Positions 57,847 through 64,000 of a stretch of DNA of 64,000 bases are shown here, one piece after another (position 1 is the stretch's first letter; each line of letters opens with the position of its first letter). Source of the stretch: Gordius sp. MW1 (taxonomy: Eukaryota; Nematomorpha; Gordioida; Gordea; Gordiidae); the NCBI GenBank assembly GCA_964036665.1, contig OZ038533.1:1970001-2034000 (forward strand), in the 5' to 3' direction. A model generated the notes under the pieces. The model was not told the origin of the DNA and did not search any database. It saw only the letters and a program-made list of their open reading frames with translations. The position numbers and the translations under genes were made by a program.

Positions 57847-60800
57847 CTCTATTACTATAATGTCTCCTAAAACTTTTTTTAAATGGTGGCCGAGTAGACA
57901 TATTTATAAGGCTAGTATAATTGCCAAGCAATTGGATGGCACTAATATAAATATTTTAGGTACAACAGTAGTTAATATATGCGTAGCAGAGGTAATGGTA
58001 AAATTGGAATTATATGTAATTGAAGATAAAATTGATAATATAATGGGATGGAATTGGATTAAGATTTTGGGTCTCATTACAAATTGGTAAGGAATATGTA
58101 AACAAAATAATGTTGATAATTGTAAAGTGGATTGTATTAATATTTTGAGAGAAATTCCTGAGAATTTAGACACTACCAAACCGGGTATTTACAGGGCTCT
58201 GAACTCAGATAATGAGTCAACCTTGGTTTTTGGGGCACTGAACTCAGTTAATGAGTCAACCTCTGTTTATGAGGAACGGGATTTTGTTAAAAAACCCGAA
58301 TCCTTGGTTTCGGTAAGTGGTGTCGGTGTCAATAGGCAAAAATTTGAATTATGGCATGTTAAAATTGATAACATTAAAAAGAAGTATAACGAAATTTTTA
58401 ATGAAGAATTGGGTTGTTTAAGTAATGTAATGTTTTCCATACGTGTTGATTCTAATGCTGTACCACGTTTTTGTCCTGCTAGACGCATTCCATTAATGTG
58501 GAAAGATGAAGTGCACCAAGTTTTAAATAAGTGGCTTAAAGATGACGTAATAGAACCAATCGAATTTTCGGAATGGGCCACTCCCCTTGTGCCAGTTAAA
58601 AAGAGTGATGGTACTATTAGGGTTTGCGCAGATTATCGCGTAACAATTAATAAATGGGTAATTGATGTTAAATATCCTTTGCCTAGATTAGAAATGGTTT
58701 TAGCTAACCTGAAAGGTAGTAAGTACTTTTCAAAGTTAGATTTAGCTAATGCGTATCTTCAACTTCTCGTAGATGAAAAATCGGCTAAGTTGTTAACAAT
58801 TAACACGGATAAAGGTCTCTATTCTTTTAAGAGGTTACCTTTCGGTTTAAGTGTGTCCGCTCCTATTTTTCAAAGGGCGATGGCATCTATATTTAATAAT
58901 ATAGATGGTGTATTTTTTTATTTGGACGATATTTTAGTTACGGGTTCGACTCAGGACGAAAATGATTTACGTCTAGAAAAGGTATTAAATTTGATTAAGA
59001 TTAAAAATTTACGAGTTTCTGCTAAGAAATGTAATTTTGGCACTGACCAGGTAATTTATTTAGGTCATGTGATAGCAGACGGTTTTGTTAAACCTAATTT
59101 AAAAAAAATAGAGGATATTAAAAATATAAATAGACCAGTTGATAAAAAGGAACTTGCCTCTTTTTTAGGTTTAATGAATTATTATAGTAAATTTATTGAA
59201 AATTATACAAAGTATTCTGGTCCTCTTTATGAATTAACTAAAAATGATGTATTATTTAAATGGGATGATAAGTTAGATAAATGTTTTAATTTCTTAAAAA
59301 ATATTTTATTAACGGATCCGATCCTTAAATGTTTTGATCCTGATAAAGAGCATATTTTGAAAGTTGATGCATCCAACACAGGTATTGGTGGTGCTTTATG
59401 TCAGATTGAAAACGAAATAGAGCATCCGGTTATTTATTTTTCTCGCAAACTTACTAAGGCTGAACTTAATTATTCGGTCATAGAGAAAGAAGCTCTTGCT
59501 ATGGTTTATGGTTTAAAACGATGTCGAGAATATTTAATTGGTAAAGCATTTACTTTGTATACTGATCATAAGCCATTAGTAGCTTTATTTCATAAAATTA
59601 ATACGGAATTTTTAATGTCGCCTCGACTTCAGAGATGGTTATTAACTCTTGGTAATTTTTCATTGACTTTAAAATATAGGAAGGTAAAAATAATCATCTA
59701 GCTGATGTTTTATCACGAATGAGTGCGAATAATAAAGAGATATCTATTACAAATAATAATGTTGTTAATGTAATTAAAGTCATCAATTTTGACGATATTG
59801 TCAAAAGCACAGAAAATAATGCTGAATTAGCAGATATTAAACAAATTATTACAGGTGTTAGAGATATTCAAAATGTTCCTGTAGATTTTAAACATGTAAT
59901 TAAAGAACTATATATCGAAGATAATTTAGTTAAACGCAACGAAAAACTGATAATTCCTTTTGAACTGCGTAGTAATGTTTTGAATATTTTGCATGAAGGG
60001 CATGCAGGCATTGTTAAGATGAAGGAGCTCGCTAGACTATATGTCTGGTGGCCCAAGTTTACAAGGGACGTTGAGATCTATGTTAGGCAATGTGCTATGT
60101 GTAAGTTAAAAGCAGCCATGCCACGTAGGGATAAGAAGGCTCGATGGCCTCGTGCAGATGGTCCCTGGAGTAGAATTCACATTGATTTTTTTGAATTTAA
60201 TAAAAAGAGATATATATTAGTGGTAGATGCATATTCAGGTTGGACTGAATTTAAACTAATACACAATATATCTACAAAGGTTACAGTAATGTTTTTAAAG
60301 GAATTAATTGGCGCATATGGTTTTCCGAAATTTATAGTAACCGATAACGGAAAAGCTTTTACAAGTGTCGATTTTAAAGATTTTTGTAATAATTGGAAAA
60401 TAACGCATTTTTTAAAGCCGCCATATCACCCTAGTTCTAATGGACAAGTTGAGAGATATGTGGCTATTGTCAAGAAATGGTTAGAACTGGCACAAATTAA
60501 CAAAGAGGGTACATGGTTAGGTAGATTATACCATAACATGACGCCTAGATTTAGACGTTTCCCAGTTGGTATTGAATTTTTTAATCGTAATTTACGTTTT
60601 CCGCCCGATTTTTTGCTGGATAGCAAATTTAAACATCATTCAACGGGCAAGACCAGATATAATATTAATGATGTAGTATGGTCAAAAAATTATTTAGGTC
60701 AACCTAGTTGGATATTATCTAAGGTTGTTGACCACGTAGGTAATAAAATTTATAAAGTTAAGTCATTAGCGACTAACAAGATAGAAACTAGGCACGTTGA

Positions 60801-61388
60801 ACAACTCTTAAGTTATTCTGCCTAACGTTTATATTTAATTGTTATGCAGTTTATGTTTTAATTTTTTTTTCGTTTGCTATAGATGGATGTAATTGCGTCC
60901 TGGTGTATAGTGAGAATCATGGTAGAACGGTTGGCCGGAGTGCGCCCTCCGTGCCCATTACACATTTCCTTCGTGATTGGGATGGATGGAATTCCTCGAA
61001 TCACATTTTTCGCAGAGCTTCCGGGTAATAGGGGTCCGGGAATGCCCCAGGGAGCCAATGATCGTGTGTATCGGCAGGCACCGACACATTTTAACAGAGG
61101 AGGTGGTGGTCGGCGACACCCACGAGGTGGTAATCGAAGACGATGCGAAAGATGTCAGCGATGGCATCGTTTACCATTGTGTCCGTCTTCGGTTGTTAAT
61201 GATAATTTAAGTACCTTGCCTGTTGGAGGGCAAGTGGTCCATCCTATTGGAGGGCAGGTGGTTACACCCCAGGTACAGACCAGCGGGTTGGCAACAACTG
61301 TCGTTGGTAGTACTTTGGTCACCCCGTTAGCGGCTATGACGTTGGCAGGTGATCTGCAACGGCAGTGACCAGCTATTAAAGGGGGAGG

Positions 61389-61888
61389 TGTGGCATTTGC
61401 CGATTATTATTAATAGTTTAAATTTGTTTGCCTCTTTAACGTTTGCATCTTTAACTTAATCTTTGCCAAAATGACACACACATGCGCTTTGATTTTAAAT
61501 AAACTGTTCTAATAATATATAATGCTATATATCTCGTTCTTGATAACTCATGCACCGCACCTCTTACCGAATTACCCTTACCAATTTTCCCTTACCGATC
61601 TTTCGATTATGAAATCCAGAAAGTTAACATACGTTACACAAGTGCGGCATCAATCAATATCCATATATGAAAGCTTATATAAATTGAATATCGAAATGCA
61701 GAACACAAGATATATTTAATATTTGTAAAATCATCACGATACAACACTTTTACTTTTGGGAGATCATTATTAGAATTTAAAAAACGGAATTAAATATTTG
61801 TGAACGAGATAATAAAGAAAATTTTATTTTGGAAAGTTGTTTGATTATTAAGAAGAAAAGAAAGAACGTTATATTGGAGAACGTAATA
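61389..61888 (+). repeat. 3' LTR of the young gypsy element
   Basis: 500 bp; it differs from the 5' LTR at about ten positions. The target duplication GTATG follows at 61889. Confidence 0.92.
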
Positions 61889-61893
61889 GTATG

Positions 61894-64000
61894 ATACAAT
61901 TTAAGTACTACTTTTTCATTCAAGTATGTATTCAGTTTAAAATTAATGTAACTAACAATTGATTTCATCTCTTATCTCACCTTTCTATAGCTGATGATAA
62001 ACATAGGTGTAGCCAGGGGATATAGGCTAAATCCCGAAAAGGCACAATCCCGAAGCTACAATAATGCTACTGCTACGATTTTCAAATTTCCATATGTTTT
62101 TTAATTTTAAAGTTTTATCCATAATCAAGAGCAAGATTTGGGTGCCCCTTTACAATTTACTTATGTAAGAATCACATTTAATTAACCTCTGCACCAAGTA
62201 ACATAATATAGCTTTATTTACAGATCACTGATGAGTATTAATATTTAGTGACAAGGTATAAATTAAAGGATGCCATTAATAATAATCGTTTGGAAGCAAT
62301 ATCTAAGGTAATTTTAACGTATTTAAAATCAGGGAATCATTAATCCTATTAGGTATACAATAATGTTTGGGTATTATGTACTCAAGAGCTATATTTGGGT
62401 GGAACCTTTACAATTTACTAATTATATAATTAACTGATATACGTTTGTTTGGTATAAGGTGGTGTATAAATAAGCAATATATAATAAATTTAAGTATTAT
62501 ATAAAGGATATCATCCCAGTGCTATCCCATGCCTCTAGATTCTTTTATAAAAGTTGATTAATGGAATATTTAGAACGTTAAGTGATATAGTTACAGAGTA
62601 TAATCTCAGCAAGTAAACATATAAGAAATTTGTTAAAGTTTTTTTGTACTTTAATAGAAAAAATATTAAATTTTAAAAGGGCAATCTCTTTAGCCATTAG
62701 ATTAAATAGAAATTATTCATACAATTTATGATGCTATATAACTTAATTTAGATCCTATAAGATTGTAAAGGGATCATTGTTAAATATGATTAGTATCAAT
62801 GTGCATGTGATTAGATAAGCTTTTGTATTAAGTTTTTGCTATTATTATAAGGCAAATTTATTTATAACTAAATCACTAACTATTTCTATTTTATTTTTAT
62901 CTACCTCAACTAATGTTTACTTATTGATGTGCTGTTATATTGATATATAAGATGATTGATGGATGAAACTCTTACCCCAATTTTTACATTTAATGCTTAC
63001 CAAAGAGCCTAGCAAAAAAATGCCTTAAAATCTTGTTCTTGTTTTAAAAAGTCTAATTAGAAAATGTTATAGCAGGTTATGAAAATCTGGTACCTATCAA
63101 TAACTTTTTTAGGAATGTGAAAAATTTTATATTTTACCAAACTTAATTTCAAGAAATATCAATAATATACTTATTGTCATATAGAAATTTAAGTTAGACC
63201 CACATTATAAAAATTTTGTTTTGGAAAATATTACATGTATATTTCTGATACCATTTTATGGAATTTGTTGAATTTATGGTTATAAAATTGTAAATAATGA
63301 GTAATCTATCAATGAGTAAAAGATTGGTTATACTTTCATTCATTTAATCTATATATATCTAGCATAGGCTTTTATTTGATAAAATTAAGCTCTAACAATC
63401 AACAAATAACAATATTTTAGCTTTGTTTTATAATCTAATTTTATAGTTTTAAGAGTTTATACATTATAGTAAATATTATTAAAGCTTAGCAACTTAATAC
63501 ACAAAAATTCTAAATTAATGAACTCATTATACTATGTTTATTAAGTTACTTAATTATAATTTTCATTTTAATCTACAATAAATTAAATTTGATACTCATT
63601 TTTACACAAAAATTATCATTTTTATAGTTGTATATGTTTATAGACATTACATTTAGATTTTTTCATATTATTAAATATAACCTTATATGATGTATTTTTA
63701 TTTAAAGTGTCAACACTTCCTTAAGTTTGGACGATTCTATTAATTTTTGTTTTTAAGTTTTTTTTAGCCAAATTTTCTAAATTTATAGTTTGTACCTTAT
63801 TTAATATGTTCATCATAAAATTAAAAAAGCTATTTTTGTTATGAGCAAAATTAGTCATATTCAAAGAAACTTTACCTAAGAGTTATCTAAATATCTCCTG
63901 CACTTTTAAGAATCTCAGTATTAATTTAAGGAATCATTGATTTAACCTATTTATATCTAGAATAGACTTTTATTTGATGTAATTAAGCTTTAACAATTAA
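61894..64000. other. AT-rich, no feature supported
   Basis: No gene on either strand. AGGTGTAGCCAGGGG near 62006 looks like one end of the CATGGGCGTAGCC MITE but no partner end was found. Imperfect direct repeats such as AACCTATTTATATCTAG occur near the right edge (compare about 63350 and 63950). Confidence 0.4.

Larger units (their letters stand above)
55720..61888 (+). mobile_element. Young Ty3/gypsy LTR retrotransposon (fossil) with one nested hAT element
   Basis: Two 500-bp LTRs (55720-56219 and 61389-61888), about 98 percent alike by eye, are flanked by GTATG (55715-55719 and 61889-61893). A primer-binding-like TGGTGATAGC follows the left LTR and the polypurine tract AAAGGGGGAGG precedes the right one. 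Parts in order: a short gag-like frame with a hydrophobic stretch and a CCHC knuckle (about 56570-56950); an aspartic protease with DTGSS (about 57060), split by the hAT element at 57096-57846; reverse transcriptase with FYLDDILVTG and RNase H with VDASNTGIGGALC (58.4-59.6 kb); integrase with its HHCC finger and catalytic core (59.9-60.8 kb); and an extra Gly/Arg-rich frame (60883-61368). It looks nearly whole, with about one to three breaks including the insertion. The LTR similarity points to recent insertion. Confidence 0.93.

Overview
The window is AT-rich eukaryotic DNA, most probably from a small-intron metazoan. Evidence is spliced genes with GT-AG introns (21 nt to about 2 kb), animal gene families (a metabotropic glutamate receptor, an SLC37 sugar-phosphate/phosphate exchanger, a SAAL1 homologue) and a dense load of animal-type mobile elements. 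The phylum cannot be fixed from the sequence. All family assignments are from reading translations by eye; no search was run.

Host genes. (1) 72-630, minus: first coding exon of an mGluR-like receptor that runs off the left edge. (2) 4940-12512, plus: an SLC37-type transporter in at least 12 exons, with a 21-nt intron and a 2.1-kb intron full of repeats. (3) 13383-15800, minus: a three-exon gene for an unrecognised 290-aa proline- and lysine-rich protein with an RVxF-type motif; its 3' end faces the SLC37 gene. (4) 40135-44198, minus: a complete 11-exon SAAL1 homologue of 441 aa. Between these the sequence is mostly transposon.

Mobile elements by region. 2-19 kb holds hAT-type non-autonomous elements, several with exact 8-bp target duplications, and one copy of an unclassified minisatellite family in an SLC37 intron. 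19-35 kb is a nest: a broken LINE carrying a hAT-like element that itself carries a piggyBac-like MITE; then a broken LTR retrotransposon (24031-34185) holding a LINE fragment, a 3.3-kb hAT foldback element and a second, APE-type LINE. 35.5-37.7 kb is a truncated Helitron. 38.1-39.1 kb is a reversed copy of the minisatellite family. 44.5-50.9 kb is a solo LTR split by a reversed LTR retrotransposon of the same family, which in turn carries a third, GC-hairpin-capped copy of the minisatellite family. 50.9-55.7 kb is AT-rich with LINE scraps and one MITE. 55720-61888 is a young Ty3/gypsy element with 500-bp LTRs, interrupted once by a hAT element. The last 2.1 kb shows nothing recognisable.

The host genes do not form a functional unit. 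The strongest observations are the 21-nt intron in SLC37, the run of hAT-type elements with exact target duplications, the layered insertions whose order can be read from those duplications, and the unclassified repeat family that shares a purine/hairpin head, a CCAATGGTCA minisatellite, a tRNA-like B box and an AATTGCATAGCAATT tail.
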